Source: Dysgonamonadaceae bacterium
GTDB lineage: Bacteria > Bacteroidota > Bacteroidia > Bacteroidales > Azobacteroidaceae
Assembly: GCA_031253625.1 (NCBI GenBank)
Contig: JAIRVZ010000044.1
Coordinates: 1 to 64,000 of the forward strand
Direction: 5' to 3'
Length of the DNA: 64,000 nucleotides
Below are positions 41,105-51,309 of the stretch, one piece after another. The translations under genes were made by a program, and so were the position numbers. Position 1 is the first letter of the stretch; each line of letters opens with the position of its first letter. The notes below the pieces were generated by a model. That model was not told where the DNA came from. It did no database searches and worked only from the letters and a program-made list of their open reading frames with translations.

Positions 41105-44100
41105 ATGAACGGAATAGCGTTTTTTGAAGAAATAAAAGAAACCCACCACGAATCTGACTGCATAAAGGATAAATATCTTAAAATGCGTTCGTTGCTTGAG
41201 CGAGTGTGTAAAGACTTGACTGCCAACGAACGCATTCAATTTTCTAATTTGTTTTCTCGACTGAATTATGTATGCGAAAAAACGAAACTCGACAAGTACA
41301 AAACATTTCAAATTAATACGTTTAGGATTAACGCCAACAATGTTTTACATGCCGATCTTGAACCAACTCAAGAAGACTATTTGCAGGATTTGAAAGCATT
41401 GTGCAATGCTTTGAGCCATTTTTATAACGCAGTTATTCCGGGTACATTATCAGCCGCTTTTCCTCAAAAGGATTATTACAAACCCAAAACAAAACCGGTT
41501 AATAAATACAATCGAATAAGAGTAGAAGTATCTTCGGTTGACGAGCAATTTATTTATAGTTTTGATGAAGAAAATCCTACAGAAGAACCAATAAAAATAA
41601 AACATCATGTTCCGGGTGTCAACGAAGAATTTAACGATACGGTAGACAAACTTTGGAACGGTTGTCAACTGAATCTCATTGATGTAACAATAGATGAACA
41701 AGAAATTTATTTGCCCGAATTTATCATTCTTGAACCCGACTACCTAATAGATATCAGCTCGTTGGCAGAATGCTTTAAAGACGAAGGAGATAGCTATTTG
41801 AATTATTTTCGTTCGAGATTGGAAACTATGCCTAACAGACACTATTTATTACTCGGTAATATCGCCAATAATATGCTCGACGAACTTGTCAATGAAAAGC
41901 CTCATGCACCGGTTCTTTACGACAAAGTAATCAAGAAATCATTTAAAGGTGCTCCATTCGAAATAACGACCTGCGATATTCCTGTAGATTTTCACGAAAC
42001 AGGTAAATTGCATTTTACAAATATCCGGAATATAATAAATAATGTACTGCCGAAAGAGGAAATAAACAAGGAAACGGCACTGCTTGAGCCTTCGTTTATT
42101 TGTGAGCAATTAGGTCTTCAAGGGCGATTGGATTTTCTGACGCAGGATTTCAAAAGAATTATCGAATTGAAATCAGGAAGTACTAAAACTTTTCCTCCAC
42201 CCATTCAATTAAAAACAAATAATTATGTGCAGACTTTGCTCTATTATGCCGTATTGAATGCTAATTTTGGGAAAGATGCCGATAGAAAAACCTACATCTT
42301 ATATTCAAAACACAATGAATTGCTTTATGCCAATAAATTGGAGAAGCTCACCAAGGAAGCTCTAAATAAAAGAAATTTAATTGTTGCCAACGAAAAAAAT
42401 ATTGTAGAAAAAGGAGATGCAGCATCTTTGATAAGTACTTTAACCGGTACGAATCTTTTAACCAATACTCCTGTTCCGTCTTGGGCCTCCAATCAATTGG
42501 CTGAATTTAGAGAACCTATCGATAAATCGAGCTCATTAGAACTTGAATACTTCCACAATTTTTACTCTTTTGTAACCAAAGAACATTACATTTCAAAAGC
42601 AGGAGATGCTGATTATGAAAGCATTAGAGGAATTTCATCTCTTTGGTTGTCTTCATTAAGAGAGAAAAAAGAATCCGGAGAAATTCTTTTCGACTTATCT
42701 ATCATTGAAAATAAAACGGAAGAAGAAACGCCAATTATCCGATTTAAAATTCCGGCTTACGAACAAACATTTCTTCCCAATTTCCGGCAAGGAGATATTG
42801 TAATTTTGTATGAAAGAAACAAAGATGAGGATAATGTAACCAACAGGCAAATTTTTAAAGCCACGATTGAAAAACTTGCAGCATCTGAAATAACAATCCG
42901 TTTTCGTTTCAAACAGCGAAATCAATCCGTGTTGCCACAGCAGAGCAAGTATGCCATCGAACGCGACTTTTTAGATTCCTCTTACAATTCCATGTATCGT
43001 GGATTATATACTTTTTTGCTAGCCAACAAAGACAGAAAAGATTTGTTACTCCATCAGAGAAAACCGACACAGGATTTAACGCAAACATTAACAGGCAGTT
43101 ATATTTCGCCGGAAATAAACGATATAATTTTGAAAGCCAAACGCGCCAAAGATTATTTCCTGCTAATCGGACCTCCTGGAACCGGCAAAACTTCGGTTGC
43201 TTTAAAATCAATGGTGGAAGAATTTTACAGCGAGCCAACCAACAACATATTATTGATGGCGTACACGAATCGTGCCGTAGATGAAATTTGTGATGCGTTG
43301 GATAAAGTGAAAGGCAATCCGCCATTCATAAGAATTGGCTCCGAACTATCGTGTGATGAAAAACATCGAAAAAGACTGCTCGAAAAAGCAATTGAACATT
43401 ACAATAAAAAAGAGGAAGTTCGTCGAGAAATTGAAAGGCACAGAATTTTCGTCGGGACAACTGCATCGTTATCCGGTAAAACAGAACTGTTTAAACTGAA
43501 ACATTTTCAAGTAGCCATCGTTGATGAGGCATCACAAATTTTAGAACCAAACATTATCGGAATTTTGTCGGCCAAAAACGTAGCAGGTACCCATGCAATT
43601 GATAAATTTATTTTGATTGGCGACCATAAGCAATTACCGGCAATTGTGCTGCAAAAAAAGGAAGAATCGGAAGTAATCAATCCGACTTTAAATCAGATTG
43701 GATTGACCAATAAGAGAAACTCACTTTTTGAACGACTTTACAATTTACATAAATCGGATAAGCAATCGCCTGTTTGGAGCATGTTGCAAAAACAAGGAAG
43801 AATGCACCCTGAAGTTGCATCGTTTCCCAATGAGGCGTTTTATGATAATCGACTTGAAACAGTCCCTGTAACGCATCAAACTGAAAATTTGGCGTACACC
43901 CGATTTGATGAAACAAATCCTTTCCACAAAATTATCGCAACCAAGCGAATAGCTTTTATTCCATCCAATACGCACAAAGAAGATAAAACGAACAAGACCA
44001 ATACCCACGAAGCTAAAATTGTCAAGGAGCTTGTAAAAAACATCTACGAGTTATACAAAATCAACAATCAAGCGTTTTCCGTAGCGGGAACCATCGGGAT

Positions 44101-44455
44101 TATTACTCCTTACAGAAGTCAAATTGCATTAATAAAGAAAGAAATTTACGATTTGAATATTTCCGAATTAAACGGCATCTTGGTCGATACTGTAGAACGT
44201 TTTCAAGGCTCGGAAAGAGATATTATTATTTATTCTTTTTGTGTCAATAAATCGTATCAGTTGGATTTTTTGGTCAATAATATTGAAGAAGAAGGGCAAA
44301 TTATCGACAGAAAATTAAACGTAGCTATCACAAGAGCAAGAAAGCAACTTTTCATTACAGGAAACCCATCTATCCTTTCAAGCAATCTTATCTATTACCG
44401 TTTCATTGAATTTATTCGCTCAAAATCGGGATATATAAGCATAAAAAATATTTGA
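41105..44455 (+). CDS. Dna2-like protein: PD-(D/E)XK nuclease fused to superfamily I helicase
   Basis: 1116 residues. N-terminal nuclease-like region with GLQGRLDFL (near 340) and IELKSG (near 354), the catalytic core of a Cas4/RecB-type PD-(D/E)XK nuclease. Helicase from about 640: Walker A GPPGTGKTS (near 689), DEAS box, GDHKQLPA, TVERFQGSERD and NVAITRARKQL. Family members process DNA ends or single-stranded flaps in replication and repair. 64 bases after yccF; the promoter of the next gene overlaps its stop codon. No Cas or defence partners beside it. Confidence 0.85.
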   Translation: MNGIAFFEEIKETHHESDCIKDKYLKMRSLLERVCKDLTANERIQFSNLFSRLNYVCEKTKLDKYKTFQINTFRINANNVLHADLEPTQEDYLQDLKALCNALSHFYNAVIPGTLSAAFPQKDYYKPKTKPVNKYNRIRVEVSSVDEQFIYSFDEENPTEEPIKIKHHVPGVNEEFNDTVDKLWNGCQLNLIDVTIDEQEIYLPEFIILEPDYLIDISSLAECFKDEGDSYLNYFRSRLETMPNRHYLLLGNIANNMLDELVNEKPHAPVLYDKVIKKSFKGAPFEITTCDIPVDFHETGKLHFTNIRNIINNVLPKEEINKETALLEPSFICEQLGLQGRLDFLTQDFKRIIELKSGSTKTFPPPIQLKTNNYVQTLLYYAVLNANFGKDADRKTYILYSKHNELLYANKLEKLTKEALNKRNLIVANEKNIVEKGDAASLISTLTGTNLLTNTPVPSWASNQLAEFREPIDKSSSLELEYFHNFYSFVTKEHYISKAGDADYESIRGISSLWLSSLREKKESGEILFDLSIIENKTEEETPIIRFKIPAYEQTFLPNFRQGDIVILYERNKDEDNVTNRQIFKATIEKLAASEITIRFRFKQRNQSVLPQQSKYAIERDFLDSSYNSMYRGLYTFLLANKDRKDLLLHQRKPTQDLTQTLTGSYISPEINDIILKAKRAKDYFLLIGPPGTGKTSVALKSMVEEFYSEPTNNILLMAYTNRAVDEICDALDKVKGNPPFIRIGSELSCDEKHRKRLLEKAIEHYNKKEEVRREIERHRIFVGTTASLSGKTELFKLKHFQVAIVDEASQILEPNIIGILSAKNVAGTHAIDKFILIGDHKQLPAIVLQKKEESEVINPTLNQIGLTNKRNSLFERLYNLHKSDKQSPVWSMLQKQGRMHPEVASFPNEAFYDNRLETVPVTHQTENLAYTRFDETNPFHKIIATKRIAFIPSNTHKEDKTNKTNTHEAKIVKELVKNIYELYKINNQAFSVAGTIGIITPYRSQIALIKKEIYDLNISELNGILVDTVERFQGSERDIIIYSFCVNKSYQLDFLVNNIEEEGQIIDRKLNVAITRARKQLFITGNPSILSSNLIYYRFIEFIRSKSGYISIKNI

Positions 44456-44482
44456 GTTTTTCAAAGAAATAAGATACCTTTG
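44451..44482 (+). promoter_or_regulatory. Promoter overlapping the helicase stop codon
   Basis: TTTG at 44451-44454 (spanning the TGA stop), 20-base gap, TACCTTTG at 44475-44482. The gene starts at 44509. Confidence 0.75.
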
Positions 44483-44508
44483 TGTACTTGACAAATAAAG
44501 TATAAAAA

Positions 44509-45690
44509 ATGAAGAAACAATTGTTATTATTTGCTGCGCTTTTTCTGTCTGCAATGCTTTATGCACAAGGCAATTACAAGTCCGGATATATTATTACAAA
44601 TCAAAACGACACCGTAATCGGTTGGATTAATTTCCGAACAGACAAGCAAAATCAGCGACAATGCGAATTCAAATCGGACTTAGGATCGGCTGCAAAAACC
44701 TATTTGCCCGGAGATATTGCTGGTTATCGTTTTACCAACGAAGGCAAATATTATGTTTCCCGCGAAATCCAGATAAACGAAACACCTCAAAAAGTCTTTT
44801 TAGAATTTTTGGTCAAAGGAATCATGAATTTGTATTATTACGAAGACGAAATCAGCTACTACTTTTTTGAGAATGAAGAAGGAAAAATGGAAGTCATTAG
44901 CCAACAGCCGGAAAGGATAGAAGAAACAGGCATTCGTGGAGACGGCTCAAAAGTCGTTCGTAAAGATATGCGTTACGTTGGACAGGTTCGTTATCTTTTT
45001 CGGGGTTATCAACCCATTGTTAAGAAGGCCGAAAGAATCAATTTTAACCAAAAATCAATGATGAGCATTGTTGAAGAATATCATAACGAAGTGTGTACTA
45101 CAGGTGAATCTTGTATTATTTTTCAAAATCCGCGGCCAGACGACAATGGATTGAAATTAAAATTTTCTGCTTATACCGGTTTGCAGTTGTCGAATTATAC
45201 TTTTGCAGTCCCTTATACTGTTTATGAGAATCATAATGGCAAAAGAAAAACTGTAGTTAAACATCGCTATTACACAGAAAGTAATGTGTCCCCCATACTC
45301 GGAGCGCAAGTTAATTTTATAAATCCACGTTGGTCGCAGTCTTGGAGTGCCCAATTGGATGTATCTCTTTCCCGATTCATAAAAGAATCCTCTTACGATG
45401 CTATGGCATATTCTTTTCGATTAGGAGTAAAATATACCTATCCAAAATATAGAATATCTCCAACGGTGGAGGCCGGCGCTGCTTTTACTTATTTGAATGA
45501 AGATCGAGATATTTTACGACAGAAACATTATGGATATTATTTAGCTTTGGGTGCAGATTATAAAATAAAAACAAGTCAAGCTATCTTTATACGGTTAGTT
45601 TACGAAGATTATCCGTTTGCAGATCAAATGCAGCAACTTGACCATGACAAAATACGTTTACCTCACATAAAATTAGGCTATACCTTCTAA
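44509..45690 (+). CDS. Outer-membrane beta-barrel protein
   Basis: 393 residues. Signal peptide about 1-20 ending YAQG. First half (about 25-200) is a soluble domain with GWINF and YVGQVRYLFRGYQP; the second half (about 220-393) is a barrel with alternating strands and the C-terminal Phe (IKLGYTF) typical of outer-membrane proteins. Ligand unknown. Its own promoter; convergent with the TonB-receptor operon. Confidence 0.75.
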   Translation: MKKQLLLFAALFLSAMLYAQGNYKSGYIITNQNDTVIGWINFRTDKQNQRQCEFKSDLGSAAKTYLPGDIAGYRFTNEGKYYVSREIQINETPQKVFLEFLVKGIMNLYYYEDEISYYFFENEEGKMEVISQQPERIEETGIRGDGSKVVRKDMRYVGQVRYLFRGYQPIVKKAERINFNQKSMMSIVEEYHNEVCTTGESCIIFQNPRPDDNGLKLKFSAYTGLQLSNYTFAVPYTVYENHNGKRKTVVKHRYYTESNVSPILGAQVNFINPRWSQSWSAQLDVSLSRFIKESSYDAMAYSFRLGVKYTYPKYRISPTVEAGAAFTYLNEDRDILRQKHYGYYLALGADYKIKTSQAIFIRLVYEDYPFADQMQQLDHDKIRLPHIKLGYTF

Positions 45691-45698
45691 TTCGAATA

Positions 45699-47360
45699 TC
45701 ATTTTACTTGAAAATAAGAAACGCCTCGGATTATTTCTCCATTGGCATTAATACCTTCGACAACAACTTTGAATTCTCCACTCAAGTCGGATGTATAAAA
45801 AGAAAGATTAGCAGATTGACCGTTTGTTGCAACAAAGGGATTCCAATACAAAGTATGTCGAAAATCCGGTTTTCTGGAATTCTTTACCAAATCGGTTGAA
45901 TAATCCGGCATATCGAATACCGGCGAAGGCGAGGGATAATCATAACTGAATAGTTGTGATTCGCCACTCAACTGAAAAAGCGGCAAATTACCTTCACGAG
46001 TGATAAAGGATACGATACATTCAAAATCTTTACCGCCAAACATATAACGTTCGTCGTAAATATCGACCTTTTTTATATACATCGGGTTATAATTGAGAAT
46101 ATCTTCATGATCGTAGATAGGAATTCCATCAAGCAGAACTAACGTTCTTGGACTAATTCTTTGATATTCAGTTAAAAAGACACCGATTCTCCGCTTGTCG
46201 CGTATTTTAACGACATGGACTCTGCTGATAAATTCCAGTATAGTTTCACTTACTGTATTGAAACGAGTATATTCGTCTAAATCATAACTTAAAGTGGGCT
46301 GGAAAGTACAGCCTTCAAATATCTGAGTAAAATTTTCGATGGCATCGTTATTCATTTTTCCCTGAATTTGAGCACCAATATATCTTTCCATGATCTGTTT
46401 TTCATTCGGATAAATTTGTAGAACAGGTAAACTATCAGGCAAAGATGCACAAAACGGAGTAAGCAGATCAATGCGATAAGCTGCTTTTTCATAAAAAGGA
46501 GATACGGCAGATGTTACGATTTGCTGCCGGCCAAAAATTCCGGAAGTATAGAAATTGACTGTCCCATTTTGGGCATTTGCTTGCCCGCTTGTATAGCTGA
46601 TATTTTTTCCAACAAGAGCAACGTTGGATAGCAATTCTCCCTGCGGATCAGGGACAAAACGTCCGGTAATGATGTGTCCTTCATATTCGGGAATCCATTG
46701 TTGCGAAAGCGGAGAAGTATTTGTTGCCTGTTTCAGCCATTCCGAATGATTTATTATTTCCGGTACAAATGCAATCGAGTCGTTTCTGCTGACCGAAACA
46801 ACCAAATTGGCTGTGTTTTCGGGAATATTGTCGATAGAAAGCACTACCCTCTGTCGATTTCCATACTCGTTTAGGTCGGTTTTTATCAAAAAGTTACCAG
46901 ATTCTTTTTTCTCTGAATTTGTCGGTTCATTTTTTTCGACCAATTCAAATCGTTTAGGATCAGGAGTAGGTTGTGTTGCATTCACAATAGCAATTTGGTT
47001 TTTGAAGAAAACATATTCTCCTTCATTTCTCATATAACGAGTATAACCTGATAATTGATAAATGCCCGAAGGAAGATTCATGGGAATGCTTATTTTTCCG
47101 GCTCCGCCTCCTTTTTCTAACGCTACTTTCAATTGCATCAGAGGTTTTTCTGTATTGCAAATTTCCACATATCCTACTTTGCTCAGAGAAGAGGGTTGAA
47201 AACGGTTGTCAACGACATAAAACTTCAACAAAATATCTTCTCCGGCAACATAACAATCTTTATCGGTGTGAACATATACTCTTTCATAAAACGGCTCTTT
47301 TGCCTTTAATGAAAAACAGAAAAACAGCAAGATCGAAAATATCAGATGTAGTGCTTTCAT
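45699..47360 (-). CDS. Envelope protein with MG2-like N-terminus and plug-like segment
   Basis: 553 residues. Signal peptide about 1-20. N-terminal region resembles the macroglobulin MG2 fold of bacterial alpha-2-macroglobulins (ERVYVHTDKDCYVAGEDILLKFYV). Around residues 405-460 is a TonB-receptor plug-like stretch (LLDGIPIYDHEDIL, then IKKVDIYDERYMFGG and a FITREG), but there is no barrel. Last gene of the operon from 52007; 12 bases after DUF4249. Probably a periplasmic partner of the TonB receptor; role unproven. Confidence 0.65.
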   Translation of the reverse strand: MKALHLIFSILLFFCFSLKAKEPFYERVYVHTDKDCYVAGEDILLKFYVVDNRFQPSSLSKVGYVEICNTEKPLMQLKVALEKGGGAGKISIPMNLPSGIYQLSGYTRYMRNEGEYVFFKNQIAIVNATQPTPDPKRFELVEKNEPTNSEKKESGNFLIKTDLNEYGNRQRVVLSIDNIPENTANLVVSVSRNDSIAFVPEIINHSEWLKQATNTSPLSQQWIPEYEGHIITGRFVPDPQGELLSNVALVGKNISYTSGQANAQNGTVNFYTSGIFGRQQIVTSAVSPFYEKAAYRIDLLTPFCASLPDSLPVLQIYPNEKQIMERYIGAQIQGKMNNDAIENFTQIFEGCTFQPTLSYDLDEYTRFNTVSETILEFISRVHVVKIRDKRRIGVFLTEYQRISPRTLVLLDGIPIYDHEDILNYNPMYIKKVDIYDERYMFGGKDFECIVSFITREGNLPLFQLSGESQLFSYDYPSPSPVFDMPDYSTDLVKNSRKPDFRHTLYWNPFVATNGQSANLSFYTSDLSGEFKVVVEGINANGEIIRGVSYFQVK

Positions 47361-47372
47361 TTCTTTTTTTAA

Positions 47373-48560
47373 TTAATAATGATTGTTAGGCCAAAAATCA
47401 GGTCTTTTCTTTTCCGCTCCATTGATTACGCAACTGGTACAACTTTCTAAAGCCCATCCGAAGGGAATTATTTTGGGATAATATTCCATATTCCTATCAC
47501 CGACCGGCCGAAATCCCATTCGGTAATAATCGGAAAAGCTAATTTTTTTTTCAACCAAATAAGCTAATACATCTCTATACTCCATCCAATTACATCCATC
47601 ATAATTTGGCGGACGTGTTATTTGTGCCCGTTCAATAAATATTCTTTTTTGAGTTGTATTTTTAACAACTTCAACATATCCCATTGCTTTTTTTGATGGC
47701 TCCGTAGTACAAATGATATTTCCTCTCAATTCGGAAGGTTGAGGAGCAAATAACCCTCCCATTTCTTCGTTTAATGTTTTTTTGTTTTGGAAATAATCAT
47801 ACGCACTCTTGCTGACAGCTATTTGAGATACAGTAACGCAATAAAGTATTGAAAAACGTTCATCTTTGGGACTGATTTGGTAGAGTTGCCGATTAATGAT
47901 TTTATTTTCTACAAGAGATTCTGTCGAAGCGGTTAAAAGGCTAACAGACCTTGCATTTTTCCAACAATAACGATAAGGAGGGGGATCAATAACATAATAG
48001 TTGTTATTTGTCAAATCATAAAAGACTGTGGTGGGGAAAATTGCTTCGACTTCCCATATTTCCGTATAGTCCCACATGAAAAATTTAGCACCCTTCGTAT
48101 TATCGTAAGTAGAGATATAGAAAGAAATATCGCCAAATTTTTCCGGTTGCGCCCACGAAACGCTGTCGATTCCGGGGGTATGAATCGGATTCGAGAAAGC
48201 AGATTGATAAATATTCCCATCATATTCTATTTGTAAGGCATACTTTACATCATCATACAATTCACCGATAGCTATTTGATATTCACCTTTTTTCAAAGAT
48301 TTTGCCGGAGGACTTTTATATCCATTGCTACCAATAACAGTTAATTTTGCCTCAACATCGAAACTTTCCGCAGGAGCAGCCCCGGAATTAAGAGGGAAAT
48401 TTTTACTTAAATAAAATATAGCATCAGAGTTTCCTATAATATTTCCTTCTACGATCAGGATTTGATTGCCATCAGAAGGCAAATTGGCGTTAAATTCTGA
48501 TATACATCCTGTTATAAGCAACGACAAAACAACTAAGCAAGACAATATTTTTGAGTTCAT
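47373..48560 (-). CDS. DUF4249 lipoprotein
   Basis: 395 residues. Lipobox LLITGC (Cys19). Matches the DUF4249 family (N-terminal LIVEGNII...AIFYLSKNFPL, then beta domain with HTPGIDSVSW), which usually accompanies a TonB-dependent receptor in Bacteroidetes. Four bases after the receptor gene. Likely surface-exposed ligand-binding partner; ligand unknown. Confidence 0.85.
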   Translation of the reverse strand: MNSKILSCLVVLSLLITGCISEFNANLPSDGNQILIVEGNIIGNSDAIFYLSKNFPLNSGAAPAESFDVEAKLTVIGSNGYKSPPAKSLKKGEYQIAIGELYDDVKYALQIEYDGNIYQSAFSNPIHTPGIDSVSWAQPEKFGDISFYISTYDNTKGAKFFMWDYTEIWEVEAIFPTTVFYDLTNNNYYVIDPPPYRYCWKNARSVSLLTASTESLVENKIINRQLYQISPKDERFSILYCVTVSQIAVSKSAYDYFQNKKTLNEEMGGLFAPQPSELRGNIICTTEPSKKAMGYVEVVKNTTQKRIFIERAQITRPPNYDGCNWMEYRDVLAYLVEKKISFSDYYRMGFRPVGDRNMEYYPKIIPFGWALESCTSCVINGAEKKRPDFWPNNHY

Positions 48561-48564
48561 ACGA

Positions 48565-51309
48565 TTAAAATTTGATATTATACGTTATAAAAGGAATTGG
48601 CACTCCAAAAACAGAAAGCTTGTATCCTTTGACTCTATTGTATTCGGAAACATAATATATTGAGTAAGCATTTTGTCTTCCTGTCAAATTATATACTCCG
48701 AAAGAAACAGAACTGTGAGTCAGCAAAGTCAGTTTATGACTGGCCTCGATGTTAAATGATAAGTCCATGCGGAAATAATCGGGAATTCGAAACATATTCC
48801 TATCTGTATAGTACATTTGTACTTTTCTCAATGCCTCATTGTAGTAGCATCCGGCAGGTATGGTTATCGGACGGCCTGTGCTGTAATCGATATTTACCGA
48901 GCAACTGTATCGCTGAGTAAATTTGTAATTACCGGTCAACTTGAAATCGTTTGGTTTGTCGTAATCCGTAGGATACCAGTCTCCATTATTAATAAGGAGG
49001 TTCCCAAAATTATCGTTTTGACGAAGAAACGTTCGCGAATAAGTATAACTGGCCCAGCCATTTAATTTTCCGACTTCTTTTTTGAGTGATAATTCCACTC
49101 CGTAGGCATATCCTTCTGTACTAATTACATCTGTTTCAATATGTTGATTCATTAATATCCGGGCTCCGGCACGATAATCCAAGTAATTGTTCATCTTTTT
49201 GTAATAAACTTCCAAAGAGGCTAACCAAACTTTTTCGGGTGTATTATAATACAATCCGGTTGCAACCTGCCATCCTTTTTGAGGAGGGATGTTGGTGTCG
49301 CTCAGTTTCCATGTATCTGTAGGCGACATGATAACGGTGTTCGACAATTTGTGAATATATTGTCGCATGGTGTTGAATCCTGCTTTTACGGAAAGATTAT
49401 CCGCTAATACATAACGGGCAGACAACCGGAACTCAGGCCCCATATATGTTTTGAATGCCTGACCGGCATCGGCACTTAACGTATCAATAATGGTAGGTAT
49501 GGAAGGTAATACCTCCTGATTGTATTCGTAATAAGTGCGCGGGCCTAAAGCATTAAAAATTGAGAACCGAATTCCACCGGTTACAGAAAGCTTATTGGTA
49601 ATATCCCACTGGTCTTCCATATAAAGTGCCGATTCCAATGCTTTTTCTTTTTGCAATACGTCGAGTCGCACCAACGAATTAGCACCTTCGGGAGAATAGG
49701 TTCCCGGATTAATATCATAAAGTATTGTTTTGAATCCGAAATTCATTTTATGCTCGTTCATATCATAAGAGAAATCGGTTTTTGCAAACAGTTGGTTGAT
49801 GTCGAAAGCGAGTCTGAATGCTGCGTATTCATTCGTATCATCTGTGTGCCTATAATCATAATGGTCGTATCCGGCGGCAAAACTTCCTATTAATTTACTG
49901 TTAAACAGTCGTTTCCATTTAGCGGAGGCATTTAGATTGTTGTAAGCATATTTTTGGTTTTTATTAAATTCAAAACGGTCGTGGCTATGATATCCATAAA
50001 TGTTAAGAAAGTTTTTCTCATTGATTTGATGGCTGATTACGGTTCCTATATCATAAAATCCTGCTGTTCCATTGCTATAATCGCTTTTTTCGGGTAACTG
50101 TTTTAATATCCAATCGGAATAAGTAGTTCTTCCGCTAAATAAAACAGATGTTCTGTCTTTGATGATGGGTATTTCGAGCGCAAGTCTGCTGGTAACAAGG
50201 CCTATTCCGGCAGAACCGGTGAATTTTTCTTTGCTTGCCTCTTTTCCGGTAATATCCAATACAGAAGAAATCCGGCCTCCATATTGTGCAGGAATACTGC
50301 TTTTGTATAATTCCGCCTCTTTTACCATATCGGAACTAAATGCTGTGAAAAGTCCGAAAAGGTGATTTGGATTGTAAATAGTACCATCATTCAATAGGAT
50401 GAGGTTTTGATCGGTTGCTCCACCGCGCACATTGTAACCACTGGACGCTTCGCCTACTGTTTTCACTCCCGGCAATGATTGAACTACCCTCAATATGTCC
50501 ACTTCTCCGAACGCTGCAGGAACATTTTTAATTTTAGATATCTGAAGTTTTTCTGTTCCCAGTCGCACATTTCTTATATTATCTGTTCGTTGAGCAATAA
50601 TTGTAACTTCATCCAACTGATAAATGTCTTCTATCATTTCGATGTTTAGCGTTCCGTGGTCGTAAAGCATCAATTGTCGACGAGATTCCTTAATATTAAA
50701 CCCGCTTATATTCAATTGAATACGTCCTGTCGGTAAGTTGATGGAGTAATTTCCTCTATTGTCGGTAGTAGCAATAGTGAAAGGTTCCTTCAAAACAAGG
50801 TTAACGCCAGTCAAAGGCTCTCGTGTTTTGGAATCGATGACTTTTCCTTTCAAGTTTACTTTTTCGGGAATATCTTTCAGATACGGATCTCCTATGGCAT
50901 AAATTAAATTTTCGGAATTGGCAAAATTTGTTTTTTCTATTTTTTCTGTTTGTATTCTACTTTCACTGTTTATATCCTGCTGTGAATTGTATGTTAGTGA
51001 GGAAGAAAGAACGGTTTCCAACTCTTGTCCTTTCAAAATGAACAGGTCATTATTGTAAACAGAAACACTATAAGGAGAACCTGCAAGTACATTTTTCAGT
51101 AATTGTAGAGGTGAAATATTATTTTCCTGAATAAAAACGGTAAAAGAACTGTCGATGTCTGCATAAATATGATATGAAGTGTTCGTTTCCAAAAACGACA
51201 ATAACGTTTCTATATTAATACTGTCTTGGGGTATAGAAACAGTTTGTTGAGCTTTTATTCCTGAGAACAAGCCGCATAGCAGGATGAATAGTAGTGTCGA
51301 TTGTTTCAT
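48565..51309 (-). CDS. TonB-dependent receptor with STN and CarboxypepD_reg-like domains
   Basis: 914 residues. Signal peptide about 1-20 (GIKAQ). STN domain about 25-105 (secretin/TonB N-terminal fold, used in surface signalling), carboxypeptidase-regulatory-like domain about 148-230 (GKVIDSKTREPLTGVNLVLK), plug about 265-360 (LRVVQSLPGVKT, GYNVRGGATDQNLILLNDG), then a 22-strand-type barrel ending FITYNIKF. Energised by ExbBD-TonB. An STN domain usually implies an anti-sigma/ECF pair, but none is encoded next to it. Start overlaps the stop of the upstream gene (ATGA). Confidence 0.93.
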   Translation of the reverse strand: MKQSTLLFILLCGLFSGIKAQQTVSIPQDSINIETLLSFLETNTSYHIYADIDSSFTVFIQENNISPLQLLKNVLAGSPYSVSVYNNDLFILKGQELETVLSSSLTYNSQQDINSESRIQTEKIEKTNFANSENLIYAIGDPYLKDIPEKVNLKGKVIDSKTREPLTGVNLVLKEPFTIATTDNRGNYSINLPTGRIQLNISGFNIKESRRQLMLYDHGTLNIEMIEDIYQLDEVTIIAQRTDNIRNVRLGTEKLQISKIKNVPAAFGEVDILRVVQSLPGVKTVGEASSGYNVRGGATDQNLILLNDGTIYNPNHLFGLFTAFSSDMVKEAELYKSSIPAQYGGRISSVLDITGKEASKEKFTGSAGIGLVTSRLALEIPIIKDRTSVLFSGRTTYSDWILKQLPEKSDYSNGTAGFYDIGTVISHQINEKNFLNIYGYHSHDRFEFNKNQKYAYNNLNASAKWKRLFNSKLIGSFAAGYDHYDYRHTDDTNEYAAFRLAFDINQLFAKTDFSYDMNEHKMNFGFKTILYDINPGTYSPEGANSLVRLDVLQKEKALESALYMEDQWDITNKLSVTGGIRFSIFNALGPRTYYEYNQEVLPSIPTIIDTLSADAGQAFKTYMGPEFRLSARYVLADNLSVKAGFNTMRQYIHKLSNTVIMSPTDTWKLSDTNIPPQKGWQVATGLYYNTPEKVWLASLEVYYKKMNNYLDYRAGARILMNQHIETDVISTEGYAYGVELSLKKEVGKLNGWASYTYSRTFLRQNDNFGNLLINNGDWYPTDYDKPNDFKLTGNYKFTQRYSCSVNIDYSTGRPITIPAGCYYNEALRKVQMYYTDRNMFRIPDYFRMDLSFNIEASHKLTLLTHSSVSFGVYNLTGRQNAYSIYYVSEYNRVKGYKLSVFGVPIPFITYNIKF

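Noticed and set aside
41105-44455. CRISPR-associated Cas4 gene
   Set aside because: The nuclease core is fused to a large helicase and there is no CRISPR array or other cas gene in the window.
48565-51309. SusC-type glycan receptor (PUL)
   Set aside because: No SusD, no glycoside hydrolase and no hybrid regulator lie nearby; DUF4249 and MG2-like partners point to a different class.
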